From contig CAJMPT010000008.1 in the NCBI GenBank assembly GCA_905215465.1, positions 6,649-70,648 of the forward strand: a DNA stretch of 64,000 nucleotides. The letters run 5' to 3'. Within the stretch, counting starts at the first letter, position 1. Each line of letters opens with the position of its first letter. This DNA is from an uncultured bacterium (GTDB taxonomy: Bacteria > Actinomycetota > Coriobacteriia > Coriobacteriales > Atopobiaceae). The translations under genes and the position numbers were made by a program. The notes under the pieces were generated by a model that ran no database searches, was not told the origin of the DNA, and saw only the letters and a list, made by a program, of their open reading frames with translations. Shown one piece after another: positions 46,182-54,055 of the stretch.

Positions 46182-46516
46182 GGTTCGCGGCGGATTCGAC
46201 GCCCCTCCCGCCCCCAAATCCGATTGGGAGGGGCGTCGCCCTGCGCAGAAGTCCCCTTCGTGCGAGTGTTTTCCAAAAGTTTGTGCAGAAGTCCCCTTCG
46301 TGTGAGCCTGTTTTTGCCCCTTTTGGCGTTTTTGGCCTTCCGTCGATCACAAAAGCCCAGTTGGCAAATTCCAGATACTCGGTCAGACCCCGAAATGGGC
46401 TCACACGAAGGGGACTTCCGCACGCCGGAATCGAAATCACTCGCACGAAGGGGACTTCTGTGCAAGGAAAGGCTCTCGGGCAGCCGAGGACCCCGCCTGA
46501 GCTCTCGCCGACTCCC
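46182..46516. repeat. Intergenic repeat island: GC-rich hairpin plus four copies of a 25-bp repeat, 40-bp period
   Basis: 335 bp without a gene. At 46199-46237 a perfect 12-bp stem, GACGCCCCTCCC with GGGAGGGGCGTC. Then four copies of a repeat with core CAGAAGTCCCCTTCGTG: plus strand at 46242-46266 and 46282-46306 (40 bp apart), minus strand at 46400-46423 and 46440-46464 (40 bp apart). The two pairs face each other, so the RNA or single strand could fold into a long hairpin of about 220 nt. The same unit and period recur at 63902-63966. Confidence 0.8.
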
Positions 46517-47062
46517 CTAAAGCTCCAGCCGCATGAGCACAAGCTCCTGCCAGCCGGACGTCCGGGAGCGGAAAGCCAGCGGGTTGCGTCCAAACTCCAC
46601 GAAGCCCAGGCTCCGGTAGAGACCGATGGCGCTCGCGTTGTCCGCGACGACCTCGAGCTCCGCCTGGACGTAGCCCATCTGCCTGGCGCACTCGAGGCAG
46701 GCCTCCATCAGCGCACGGCCAATGCCGCGGCCCCAATACGCGCACAGGATGGAGATTCCCAGCTCGCAGCGGTGCCTGTTCTTGAAGCGCCGTCCGATGG
46801 GGTCCACGCTTGCCGTGCCCACGATCTTGCCGCCAACCACGGCACAGACCTCGACGCACCGCGGGCTCTCCGCGCGTCCGGCAAGCTCGTCCGCAAATCT
46901 TCCCTCGTCAAGCGAGTTCTCGTCCGGGTAGCTCAGCAGGTAGTCGGTCTCCGCGTGCGTGAGCTGGAAGACGTCAAAGCACTCGCGGGCATCCGACGCC
47001 TCGGCACTCCTGAGCAGGCACGCGTTGCCGTCCTTGAGGACGACGTCCCTCCGGTACCTCAT
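46517..47062 (-). CDS. GNAT-family N-acetyltransferase (RimI-like)
   Basis: 181 residues from ATG 47062 (MRYRRDVVLKDG), with GGGGAGG just upstream; the open frame runs much further upstream by chance. Acetyl-CoA motif A is RRCELGISILCAYWGRGIGRALM-like, seen as LGISILCAYWGRGIGRALMEA, and the C-terminal motif as SAIGLYRSLGFVEFGRNPLAF. Such proteins acetylate amines on proteins or small molecules; substrate unknown. It converges on the repeat island and diverges from the next gene. Confidence 0.9.
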   Translation of the reverse strand: MRYRRDVVLKDGNACLLRSAEASDARECFDVFQLTHAETDYLLSYPDENSLDEGRFADELAGRAESPRCVEVCAVVGGKIVGTASVDPIGRRFKNRHRCELGISILCAYWGRGIGRALMEACLECARQMGYVQAELEVVADNASAIGLYRSLGFVEFGRNPLAFRSRTSGWQELVLMRLEL

Positions 47063-47179
47063 GACCCTCCCCTTCCTCGCGCAACCCCCCTCGCGCAATC
47101 GTGGGCATTTGCCGCCAGGCGCGTGCCCTTGGCGGTTTGGGTTCATAATAGGCCAGCAAAACCGAGGGCAGGAGGCACC

Positions 47180-47785
47180 ATGGCACAGGACGAATCGCAG
47201 GGCACGGGTCAGGAGAGCGTCCGCGAGCCGAGACTCGCCGACTGTGACATGCGCCCCGCCACCGTCGATGACGTGCCCGCCATCGTCGCCACGCTCGAAG
47301 CCGGTCGCGCCCTGCTGGCCGCAGACGGCATCGACCAGTGGCAGGACGGCGCCGGTCCCGACGTCGACCTCGTGACCTCCGACGTCGCGCGCGGCTGGGG
47401 CCGCGTCTTCCTGATTGGTGGCCAGGTCGCCGCAACCGCCGCCCTCATCGACGAGCCCGAGCCCGCCTACGACCAGGTGGTCGAGGGCGCATGGCAGACC
47501 AGCGGAGACGCCGCCACCCCCGCGGGGGCCACCTCCCCCTACGCCACCATCCACCGCGTGGCCGTCGCCCCGGCATTCCGCGGCAAGCACGTGGCGCAGC
47601 GCTTCTACGCCCGCCTCATCGAGGAGGCCCGCGCCCGCGGCTTCGCAGAGATCCGCGTGGACACCCATGCCGACAACGTCCGCATGCAGCACGTCATTGC
47701 CAGTGCCGGCTTCACCCGCGCGTGCACTGTGCTCATCGGCAATAACCCCAAGGATCTGCGCTGGGCCTACCAGCTCTTCCTGTAG
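47180..47785 (+). CDS. GNAT-family N-acetyltransferase
   Basis: About 201 residues from ATG 47180 with AGGAGG upstream. RPATVDDVPAIVATLEAGR opens the GNAT fold, IHRVAVAPAFRGKHVAQRFY is motif A (Q/RxxGxA loop slightly altered to RGKHVA), and DTHADNVRMQHVIASAGF is motif B. Related to putative acyltransferases of lactic acid bacteria and Coriobacteria. Divergent from the other GNAT gene with a 117-bp gap containing CATAAT as a possible -10. The stop abuts the following pseudogene remnant. Confidence 0.88.
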   Translation: MAQDESQGTGQESVREPRLADCDMRPATVDDVPAIVATLEAGRALLAADGIDQWQDGAGPDVDLVTSDVARGWGRVFLIGGQVAATAALIDEPEPAYDQVVEGAWQTSGDAATPAGATSPYATIHRVAVAPAFRGKHVAQRFYARLIEEARARGFAEIRVDTHADNVRMQHVIASAGFTRACTVLIGNNPKDLRWAYQLFL

Positions 47786-48561
47786 CGGCCGCCCCGGCGA
47801 GGAGCCCGAGGCCGAGCTCGTGGCCATCGCCGACGCCTTCGAGGGCGCCCGCGCGACCGCCGAGGCCGCCGGCGTGCCCGTGCTCGTGGGCCAGCACCGT
47901 CGCCACAACCCCTTCGTCCAGAAGGCCAAGCAGATCATCGAGGGCGACGAGCTGGGCAAGCTCACCGTCAGCTCCTTCCACTACATGATCTACAAGAACG
48001 ACGAGCACTTCGACGTGGAGTGGCGCCGCAAGAAGGGCGCCGGCCCCATCCTGGTCAACCTCGTCCACGACGTGGACCTTCTCCGCTACCTGCTGGGCAA
48101 GCCCGTCGCCGTCCAGGGCATGCAGTCCAGCGCCGCCCGCGGCTTTGAGACCGAGGACTCCGCCGTCGTCAACGTCCGCTTTGCCGACGGCTCCCTGGCG
48201 TCCATGACCATCTCCGACGCCACCGCCTCGCCCTGGAACTGGGAGGCCACCGCTCGCGAGGACCCGCAGTACCGCCCGTTTGACGCCGACGTCTACTTCA
48301 TCGGCGGCACCAAGGGGCCCTGTCCCTGCCGCGCCTGCACCAGGTGGGCTACGACGGCGCCTCCAGCTGGCACAAGCCCTCAAGCTGGACGTTCCCGCCG
48401 TTGACCCCGCGCTGCCCCACAAGATGCAGCTCAAGAACTTCGTGCGCGTCGTCCGTCGCGAGGAGGAGCCCGTGGTGACCCCCGCCGACAACGTCAAGAC
48501 CCTGCGCATCTTGAACGCCATCAAGCAGGCCGCCGAGACCGGCGAGCTCGTGGAGCCGTAG
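47786..48561 (+). pseudogene. Gfo/Idh/MocA-family oxidoreductase, 5'-deleted and frameshifted
   Basis: The frame directly after the upstream stop reads AGVPVLVGQHRRHNPFV (47863 on), the family substrate motif, then DVEWRRKKGAGPILVNLVHDVD-type sequence with the catalytic GGGPLLDLGIH-like region, and DSAVVNVRFADGSL. The N-terminal NAD-binding GxGxxG fold is absent. After GGTKG at about 48312 the frame shifts (LSLPRLHQVGYDGASSWHKP is in another frame), and near 48380 it shifts again into LKLDVPAVDPALPHK... down to the stop at 48561. Two frameshifts plus the lost N-terminus make it non-functional; the shifts alone could be sequencing errors, the deletion not. Confidence 0.82.
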
Positions 48562-48595
48562 CAGCGACCGCGACCTACCTGCAGGTATGACGACG

Positions 48596-48630
48596 CCCTT
48601 CTCGCCAGCACGGCGAGAAGGGGGTTTTGT
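48596..48630 (+). terminator. Terminator formed by an inverted pair of the CTTCTCGCC word
   Basis: CCCTTCTCGCC (48596-48606), loop AGCAC, GGCGAGAAGGG (48612-48622): an 11-bp perfect stem followed by GGTTTTGT. It follows the pseudogene stop by 34 nt. A further copy of the word lies at 48642 and another at 48752. Confidence 0.75.
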
Positions 48631-48676
48631 AGGGGCGGGTTCTTCTCGCCTGTCCTCGCCGTCCCCCGCCCCCTGC

Positions 48677-48744
48677 CGTTCCTTTCCTGAATCGACGTTT
48701 GACACCCATTCGAGAGACCCAGATGTCGATTTAGGAAAGGAACG
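48677..48744. repeat. Imperfect 22-bp inverted repeat with a 24-nt loop
   Basis: Left arm 48677-48698 starts CGTTCCTTTCCTGAATCGAC and right arm 48723-48744 is its complement with two differences (20/22). The loop starts TTGACACCC. Both arms are AT-richer than the surroundings. It lies 68 bp before the HAD gene. It may be a small mobile palindrome or a regulatory site. Confidence 0.65.
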
Positions 48745-48811
48745 ACCCATCGGCGAGAAGGGCAGCCGGCGTCGGCCGCGCTACAATGGCCACCACAGCG
48801 AGGAGGCAGCA

Positions 48812-49417
48812 ATGGCATTCAGGAGAAACGTCGTCTTTGACATGGGCAACGTGCTCATGACCTTTGACGGGCGCGAGTTCGCACGTGCCTTCACGAGCGA
48901 CGAGAAGGACGCGCGGGCCCTCTACGAGGCGATCTTCGGGCGCGTGGAGTGGTCGCTGCTAGACTCGGGCACCATCGACCACCAGACCATGCTGCGCGTG
49001 GCCCTGGCGCACACGCCCGAGCGGCTGCACGCAAGCGTCCGCGAGTGCCTGGCCCGCTGGCCCGAGCACTCGCGCGTCATCGAGCCCACCAACGAGCTGG
49101 CGCTGCGCCTGCACGAGGCCGGCTGGGGTGTCTACGTGCTCTCCAACGCCTCGGACCGCATCGAGGAGCAGCTTAGCCGCACGCCCGTCTTCGGCTTCCT
49201 CGACGGCATCGTGGTCTCCGGCCGCGAGCGTCTCATGAAGCCCGGTACCGCCATCTTCCAGCTGCTCTGCAACCGCTACGGGCTCGACCCCGCCACGTGC
49301 GTCTTCGTCGACGACAACCCCGACAACTGCGAGGCCGCCCGCGTGGCCGGCATGACGGCGTTCCGTTACACCGGCGACGTTGCCGAGCTGGAAGAGTTTT
49401 TCGGCGGATTGGGGTAG
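48812..49417 (+). CDS. HAD-superfamily hydrolase
   Basis: About 201 residues from ATG 48812 with GAGGAGG five bases upstream. HAD motifs: nucleophile D10 in VFDMGNVLM, Ser in YVLSNAS (II), Lys in RLMKPGTAIFQ (III) and the acidic pair in VFVDDNPDN (IV). Second position after the nucleophile is Gly rather than Asp, as in YihX-like sugar phosphatases. Helical cap domain between motifs I and II. Substrate unknown; TACAAT at 48782 may be the -10. Confidence 0.9.
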   Translation: MAFRRNVVFDMGNVLMTFDGREFARAFTSDEKDARALYEAIFGRVEWSLLDSGTIDHQTMLRVALAHTPERLHASVRECLARWPEHSRVIEPTNELALRLHEAGWGVYVLSNASDRIEEQLSRTPVFGFLDGIVVSGRERLMKPGTAIFQLLCNRYGLDPATCVFVDDNPDNCEAARVAGMTAFRYTGDVAELEEFFGGLG

Positions 49418-49468
49418 GCGGGAGCGCAAGGCGGTGCTCTCCCCCGCTGCGTCCTTCTCGCCGGACTG

Positions 49469-49567
49469 CCGTGAACGTCTGATATAGCAATTCAGCCGTT
49501 CAACGAACGCCTGAATTGAAGAGAGGCGTTCACTGAACGGCTGTTTTGACGGGTCAGGCGTTCACGG
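49469..49567. repeat. 99-bp palindromic element with six TGAACG-type motifs
   Basis: Arms 49469-49511 and 49525-49567 pair at 33 of 43 positions around a 13-nt loop. Ends are CCGTGAACG and CGTTCACGG, perfect complements. Inside, GAACGNCTG occurs six times in alternating orientation. Located between two convergent genes (HAD and DAHP synthase). It looks like a REP/MITE-type palindrome; no transposase is nearby. Confidence 0.75.
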
Positions 49568-49598
49568 GCGGCCGGCCGCAACCCGCGCGACGCAGCGA

Positions 49599-50627
49599 CT
49601 AGATCCTGTCGGCGATCTGGCGGATGAGAGCTTCGGTCTTGTCCCAGCCAAGGCAGGCGTCGGTGATGGACTTGCCGTAGACGCCGCCGTCCACGGGCTG
49701 GTTGCCGTCCTCAAGGTAGGACTCCACCATGAAGCCCTTGACCATGCCGGCAATGTCCTGGTTGCGGCGGCAGGAGTCCAGGACCTCCTTGCAGATGCGG
49801 GTCTGCTCGAGCGGGCGCTTGCCGGAGTTGTCATGGTTGCAGTCCACCACCGCGGACGGGTTCTCGAAGGTCTCGCTCGTGTAGCGGCTGGCCAGGCGCT
49901 CCAGGTGCTCGTAGTGGTAGTTGGGGTAGTTGCGGCCGTCCAGGCCAATGTAGCCGCGCAGCACGGCGTGGGCCAGCGGGTTGCCCTCGGTGGAGACCTC
50001 CCAGTTGCGGAAGATGAAGGACTGCTTGGCCTGGGCCGCGTAGATGGAGTTCATCATCACGGTGGTGGAGCCGGCGGTGGGGTTCTTCATGCCCACGGGC
50101 ACGGAGATGCCGCTGGCCACCAGGCGGTGCTCCTGGTTCTCAACCGAGCGGGCGCCCACAGCGACGTAGGACAGCAGGTCGACGAGGTACTGGTAGTTGG
50201 AGGGATAGAGCATCTCGTCGGCGGTGAAGAAGCCCGTCTCCTCGATGACGCGCAGGTGCATGTGGCGGATGGCCTTCACGCCCTCCAGCAGGTCGTCGGG
50301 GGCCTCGGGGTCCGGGTTGTGGAGAAGGCCCTTGTAGCCGGTGCCCTTGGTGCGCGGCTTGTTGGTGTAGACGCGCGGAATGACGACGAGCTTGTCTTTG
50401 ACCTCGTCGGCCACGCCGGCCAGGTGGTTCATGTAGTCCAGCACGGAATCCTCGCGGTCCGCGGAGCACGGGCCGATGATGAGCACGCGGCGCTTGTCCT
50501 CGCCGCGGAAGATGTCGGCCACCTCCTGGTCAAAGGCCACCTTCTTCTGGGCCATCTCGGCCGAGAGGGGCATCTCCTCGCGGATCTCCGCGGGAATGGG
50601 AAGCTTGCGCTTGAAGTACATGGACAT
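49599..50627 (-). CDS. aroF: 3-deoxy-7-phosphoheptulonate synthase (DAHP synthase), class I AroG/AroF/AroH type
   Basis: About 342 residues from ATG 50627 with AGGGAGA upstream. Joins PEP and erythrose-4-phosphate, the first shikimate step. Marks: LIIGPCSADRED, YTNKPRTKGTGYKGL, GARSVENQEHR, GMKNPTAGS (PEP and Lys), VDCNHDNSGKR and KGFMVESYLEDG. N-terminal extension (about 1-45) is the site of feedback control in the family. Which amino acid inhibits it cannot be read from sequence. Confidence 0.96.
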   Translation of the reverse strand: MSMYFKRKLPIPAEIREEMPLSAEMAQKKVAFDQEVADIFRGEDKRRVLIIGPCSADREDSVLDYMNHLAGVADEVKDKLVVIPRVYTNKPRTKGTGYKGLLHNPDPEAPDDLLEGVKAIRHMHLRVIEETGFFTADEMLYPSNYQYLVDLLSYVAVGARSVENQEHRLVASGISVPVGMKNPTAGSTTVMMNSIYAAQAKQSFIFRNWEVSTEGNPLAHAVLRGYIGLDGRNYPNYHYEHLERLASRYTSETFENPSAVVDCNHDNSGKRPLEQTRICKEVLDSCRRNQDIAGMVKGFMVESYLEDGNQPVDGGVYGKSITDACLGWDKTEALIRQIADRI

Positions 50628-50660
50628 GTGGTTCTCCCTGTTCAGGTTGTTGCTCGTTGC

Positions 50661-50689
50661 ATTATCGTGGCCGCGTCGCACCCGCGCAA
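50661..50689 (-). promoter_or_regulatory. Candidate DAHP synthase promoter
   Basis: On the minus strand TTGCGC (50684-50689) and GATAAT (50661-50666) are separated by 17 bp, about 35-40 nt before the ATG. This is the best sigma-A-like pair seen in the window. Confidence 0.6.
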
Positions 50690-50789
50690 CCGCGTGCGGC
50701 TAACATGTAACCGTCCATCAACTCGCATCGGCCCAGCTGGCGAGAAGCGCGCCTCTCGCCCCTTGCTGCCGACGCAGAAGGGAGGGCAC

Positions 50790-52265
50790 ATGCCCTGCAC
50801 CACCATCCTCGTGGGCAAGAAGGCGAGCTTCGACGGCTCCACCATCGTGGCCCGCAACGAGGACTCCTCCAACGGCGAGTTCTGCCCCAAGCGCTTCGTC
50901 TCCGTGGACCCCGCGGGAAAGACCAGCTACACCAGCGTGATCAGTCACCTCACCGTGCCCCTGCCGCAGGGAGGCGTGCGCTACACGGCCATGCCCAACG
51001 CAGACCTCAAGGAGGGCCTGTGGGAGGAGGCCGGCTTCAACGCCCGCAACGTGGGCATGAGCGCCACCGAGACCCTGACCACCAACGAGCGCGTCCTGGC
51101 GGCAGACCCGCTGGTGCGCTATGACGCCGCGACCGGCACGCCCGGCGGCATCGGCGAGGAGGACATGGTCACGCTGGTCCTGCCCTACGCCACCAGCGCC
51201 CGCGACGGCGTGCTGCGCCTGGGCGCCCTGCTGGAGCGCTACGGCACCTACGAGATGAACGGCATCGCCTTCAGCGACGTGGACGAGATCTGGTGGCTGG
51301 AGACCGTGGGCGGCCACCACTGGATCGCCCGCCGCGTGCCGGACGACTGCTACGTCACCATGCCCAACCAGCTGGGCATTGACTCCTTCGACCTCGACGA
51401 CGCGTACGGCGAGAAGCGCGAGCACCTGTGCTCGCACGACCTGCGCGAGTGGGTTGCCGCAAACCACCTGGACCTCTCTCTTGATGGTCAGCTCAACCCG
51501 CGCGACGCCTTTGGCAGCCACTCCGACTCCGACCACGTCTACAACACGCCGCGCGCCTGGGCCATCCAGCGCTTCCTCAGCCCCACGGCCGGCCCCTGGG
51601 ACCGTGCCCTTCCCGCCGAGGACTTTGGCCCGGAGTGCGACCGCCTTGCCTGGTGCCGCCGCCCCGAGCGCAAGGTGACCATCGAGGACGTCAAGTACGC
51701 GCTCTCACTCTGCTACCAGGGCACCCCGTACGACCCCTACGGCCACGACCCGGCGGGGCGCCCCGGCCGCTACCGCCCCATCGGCATCAACCGCAACAGC
51801 CAGCTGGCCGTGCTGCAGCTGCGCCCCTACGAGCCGGAGGCCACCCGCGCGCTGCAGTGGGTGAGCCTGGGCTCCAACGCCTACAATGCCCTGGTGCCCC
51901 TCTACGCCAACGTGGGCCGCACGCCCGCCTACCTGGAGGACACCACCACCCGCGTGACCAGCGAGAACTTCTACTGGGCAAACCGCATCATCGGCGCCCT
52001 GGCCGATGGCGCCCGCACCGGATGCGTGCCGCACGTGGAGCGCTACCAAGAGGCTCTGCCCGCGGCGACGTTTGCCCTGGTTCGCGCCTGCGACGAGCGC
52101 GTCCGTGAGGATGCCGTGGCAGGCGATGACGTCTGCGGCGAGCTCGAGGCCGCAAACGACGCCATCGCCGACGATTGCCGCCGGCAGACCGAGGCGCTCC
52201 TGGACCACGTGCTCTACGAGGCCTCCATGGGCATGGGCAACGCCTTCTGCCGCTCCGACGGCTAG
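50790..52265 (+). CDS. pepD: C69-family dipeptidase
   Basis: About 491 residues from ATG 50790 with GGAGGGC just upstream. N-terminal nucleophile family: Cys3 in MPCTTILVGK, then FDGSTIVARNEDS, EMNGIAFSDVDEIWWLETVGGHHW and DHVYNTPRAWAIQRFL. Members release dipeptides in the cytoplasm; Cys3 needs only removal of two residues, so no long propeptide is expected. Divergent from the DAHP synthase gene. Ends at a strong terminator. Confidence 0.93.
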   Translation: MPCTTILVGKKASFDGSTIVARNEDSSNGEFCPKRFVSVDPAGKTSYTSVISHLTVPLPQGGVRYTAMPNADLKEGLWEEAGFNARNVGMSATETLTTNERVLAADPLVRYDAATGTPGGIGEEDMVTLVLPYATSARDGVLRLGALLERYGTYEMNGIAFSDVDEIWWLETVGGHHWIARRVPDDCYVTMPNQLGIDSFDLDDAYGEKREHLCSHDLREWVAANHLDLSLDGQLNPRDAFGSHSDSDHVYNTPRAWAIQRFLSPTAGPWDRALPAEDFGPECDRLAWCRRPERKVTIEDVKYALSLCYQGTPYDPYGHDPAGRPGRYRPIGINRNSQLAVLQLRPYEPEATRALQWVSLGSNAYNALVPLYANVGRTPAYLEDTTTRVTSENFYWANRIIGALADGARTGCVPHVERYQEALPAATFALVRACDERVREDAVAGDDVCGELEAANDAIADDCRRQTEALLDHVLYEASMGMGNAFCRSDG

Positions 52266-52291
52266 TCGCAGGGAGAAGTCCGCTGACGCAG

Positions 52292-52329
52292 ACGGGGCGC
52301 GCCTCCAGGTGAGACGCGCCCCGTTTTTT
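52292..52329 (+). terminator. Intrinsic terminator after the C69 dipeptidase
   Basis: ACGGGGCGCG (52292-52301) pairs with CGCGCCCCGT (52314-52323), followed by a run of six T. It lies 27 nt past the stop. It ends about 50 nt before the converging PTS gene. Confidence 0.85.
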
Positions 52330-52376
52330 GTTTGCGTTGTTGATTGGGCCACGCGATTGGCGGGCCAGCCGCCGAG

Positions 52377-52658
52377 CTAGGCGCCCAGGACCTCCAGCAG
52401 GCGCTTGAACTCGGCCTCGACGTTCATGCCGGTGACGAAGGCCACGCCGTTGATGGTAGGGACGTCGGTGGCGTACTCGGTGCCCATGACATCCACGTAG
52501 GCGGCCGCGCCCTCAAGGGCACTCTCGAGCTCGGAGAGCTCCACGGCAACCACCTGGGCGTCAACGGAAGCCTGCTCCAGCATCTTTGTGAGCCTTGCCG
52601 CCACCATCTCAGAGGTAGCCACTCCGGACCCGCATGCCACAACAACCTTTGACGCCAT
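52377..52658 (-). CDS. PTS IIB component, galactitol-type (orphan)
   Basis: 93 residues from ATG 52658 with GGGAGG upstream. VVVACGSGVATSEMVA has the phosphorylated Cys at residue 9 in the P-loop-like site of the GatB/lactose-cellobiose IIB fold. IIB passes phosphate from IIA to the sugar held by IIC. No IIA or IIC gene is in the window, so it may be a stray component, a partner of genes elsewhere or a regulator. Confidence 0.85.
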   Translation of the reverse strand: MASKVVVACGSGVATSEMVAARLTKMLEQASVDAQVVAVELSELESALEGAAAYVDVMGTEYATDVPTINGVAFVTGMNVEAEFKRLLEVLGA

Positions 52659-52727
52659 ATTCCGCCTCCCAGGAAGCCCTTCCATATTCACAGCTTTCTG
52701 ATTTTACCCAAAAACATGACAGGGACG

Positions 52728-53984
52728 TTACGCATCGTCTGTCGCGCCTTCGGGGGCGGCACCGGTCACGCCGTCGGACGCCTCCCCCATCCTGCCGCGC
52801 GCCCGTGCCAGCAGCGCCGAGCCCTCCGAGGTGAGTGCCGCAAGCGGCTCAGGCAGCGCCACCTCGGGCAGCGTTACCTCCGGCAGGCTCACCTCCGGCA
52901 CAAAGGCCTTGACCAGCTGGGATATGGCCCGCGCAAGGTAGCGGCGCTCCTCCGGGTCCGTTGCGGCAAGCGAGTCCAACATGGCGGGCAGCGTGGTCTG
53001 CAAGTTTCCGGCCATGCTGGCAAACGTGTCCTCCCCGCTTGCGTACAGCACCGAGAAGAGCGTGTTCACAAAGCCCTCGCGCTCCTCCACCGTCATGCTT
53101 GAGATCCACTGGTTGAGGGTGTCATCCAGGGCGGCCGCCCCGCGCGCGATGCCCTTTGCCCGCACGAAGTCGCACCCCTCCACCACCCACGAGAACGGGT
53201 CGTGCTGAAGGATGCCCACGGTGGAGGAGTCCACCACCGAGTACTCCTCCTGCTGCTCGAAGAGCATGCCGATGAGCGACGAGCGCGGCACCGTCTTGGA
53301 GACCAGGCGCGCCCGCTCCTGCCACGAGCTTGCCGCCAGGGACTCGGCCGTGAACCCGGGCCCGTCATGCGAGAAGACCCTCTTAAGCCGCGCGGCCACC
53401 CCGGGGCTGCACGTGGAGGCCACGTAGGCAGCGAGGTTTCCGCCCTTGGAGTGGCCGCCCACATAGATGCGTCCGGCAACCGTCGGCGCCACGCGCTCAA
53501 GGTAGGCCCTGGCGCTGACCTGCGAGGGGACGTCCCTCTCGAAGGCCATGTTGAAGTCTTCCTTCCAGCCCACCAGGGTGTTGTCGGTCCCTCGGAAGGA
53601 GACGTAGGCGTCCCCACCAGGGAGCCTGAGCGTGCAGGCGGAGAACTGCTGCTCCCGCTCTGCGTCCAGGTCCTCCACATAGCACGAGAGGCGGATGCCC
53701 CTCATGCGGGGGCTTGCCACCACGCACGCCAGCAGCCGAGAAAGGCCCGCCGAATCCCAGAGGCCCCCGGTCATGCCCTCCAGCCACTCGGCGCGGAAGA
53801 GGTCGCGCAGGTCCATGCCCTCCTCCGTGCGGGCCGCTGCGGCCTCGGCGGGCAGCTGGAAGTAGGAAAGGCACGCCAGGACGAGGCTGTCCACGTCGCC
53901 CAGCGGGCGCTCGTCGAAGGTCTCGAACTCGTGCGTCAGGTAGCCAAAGACGTTCCTCTCGCGACCATCAGCCGTTCTTGCCAT
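52728..53984 (-). CDS. DUF2974-family alpha/beta hydrolase (lipase-like)
   Basis: 418 residues. VSFRGTDNTLVGWKEDFNM (about 128-146) and VGGHSKGGNLAAY with nucleophile S179 match DUF2974 (Mbeg1-like), whose members have a class 3 lipase-like fold. C-terminal half contains charged Val/Pro/Glu repeats (VSLPEVTLPEVALPEP). There is no signal peptide, so the protein is cytoplasmic; substrate unknown. It follows uvrB by 71 nt and may be cotranscribed. Confidence 0.88.
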   Translation of the reverse strand: MARTADGRERNVFGYLTHEFETFDERPLGDVDSLVLACLSYFQLPAEAAAARTEEGMDLRDLFRAEWLEGMTGGLWDSAGLSRLLACVVASPRMRGIRLSCYVEDLDAEREQQFSACTLRLPGGDAYVSFRGTDNTLVGWKEDFNMAFERDVPSQVSARAYLERVAPTVAGRIYVGGHSKGGNLAAYVASTCSPGVAARLKRVFSHDGPGFTAESLAASSWQERARLVSKTVPRSSLIGMLFEQQEEYSVVDSSTVGILQHDPFSWVVEGCDFVRAKGIARGAAALDDTLNQWISSMTVEEREGFVNTLFSVLYASGEDTFASMAGNLQTTLPAMLDSLAATDPEERRYLARAISQLVKAFVPEVSLPEVTLPEVALPEPLAALTSEGSALLARARGRMGEASDGVTGAAPEGATDDA

Positions 53985-54055
53985 GTGGGTCTTCCCTTCT
54001 TCCCGTGCCCTTTGCGCCTCTTGCGTCCCAGCCCGCAGCAGCCGCCGCCGGCGGT

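Noticed and set aside
46242..46464. Possible CRISPR array
   Set aside because: Units come as two direct and two inverted copies with a 40-bp period and short, not unique, spacers; there are no cas genes.
46283..47179. Upstream extension of the second acetyltransferase
   Set aside because: The open frame runs back through the repeat island and antisense to the other GNAT gene; the GNAT fold and the ribosome site both begin at 47180.
47786..48561. Frameshifts as programmed recoding
   Set aside because: No slippery heptamer with pseudoknot is evident and the NAD-binding half is missing, so decay or sequencing error is more likely.
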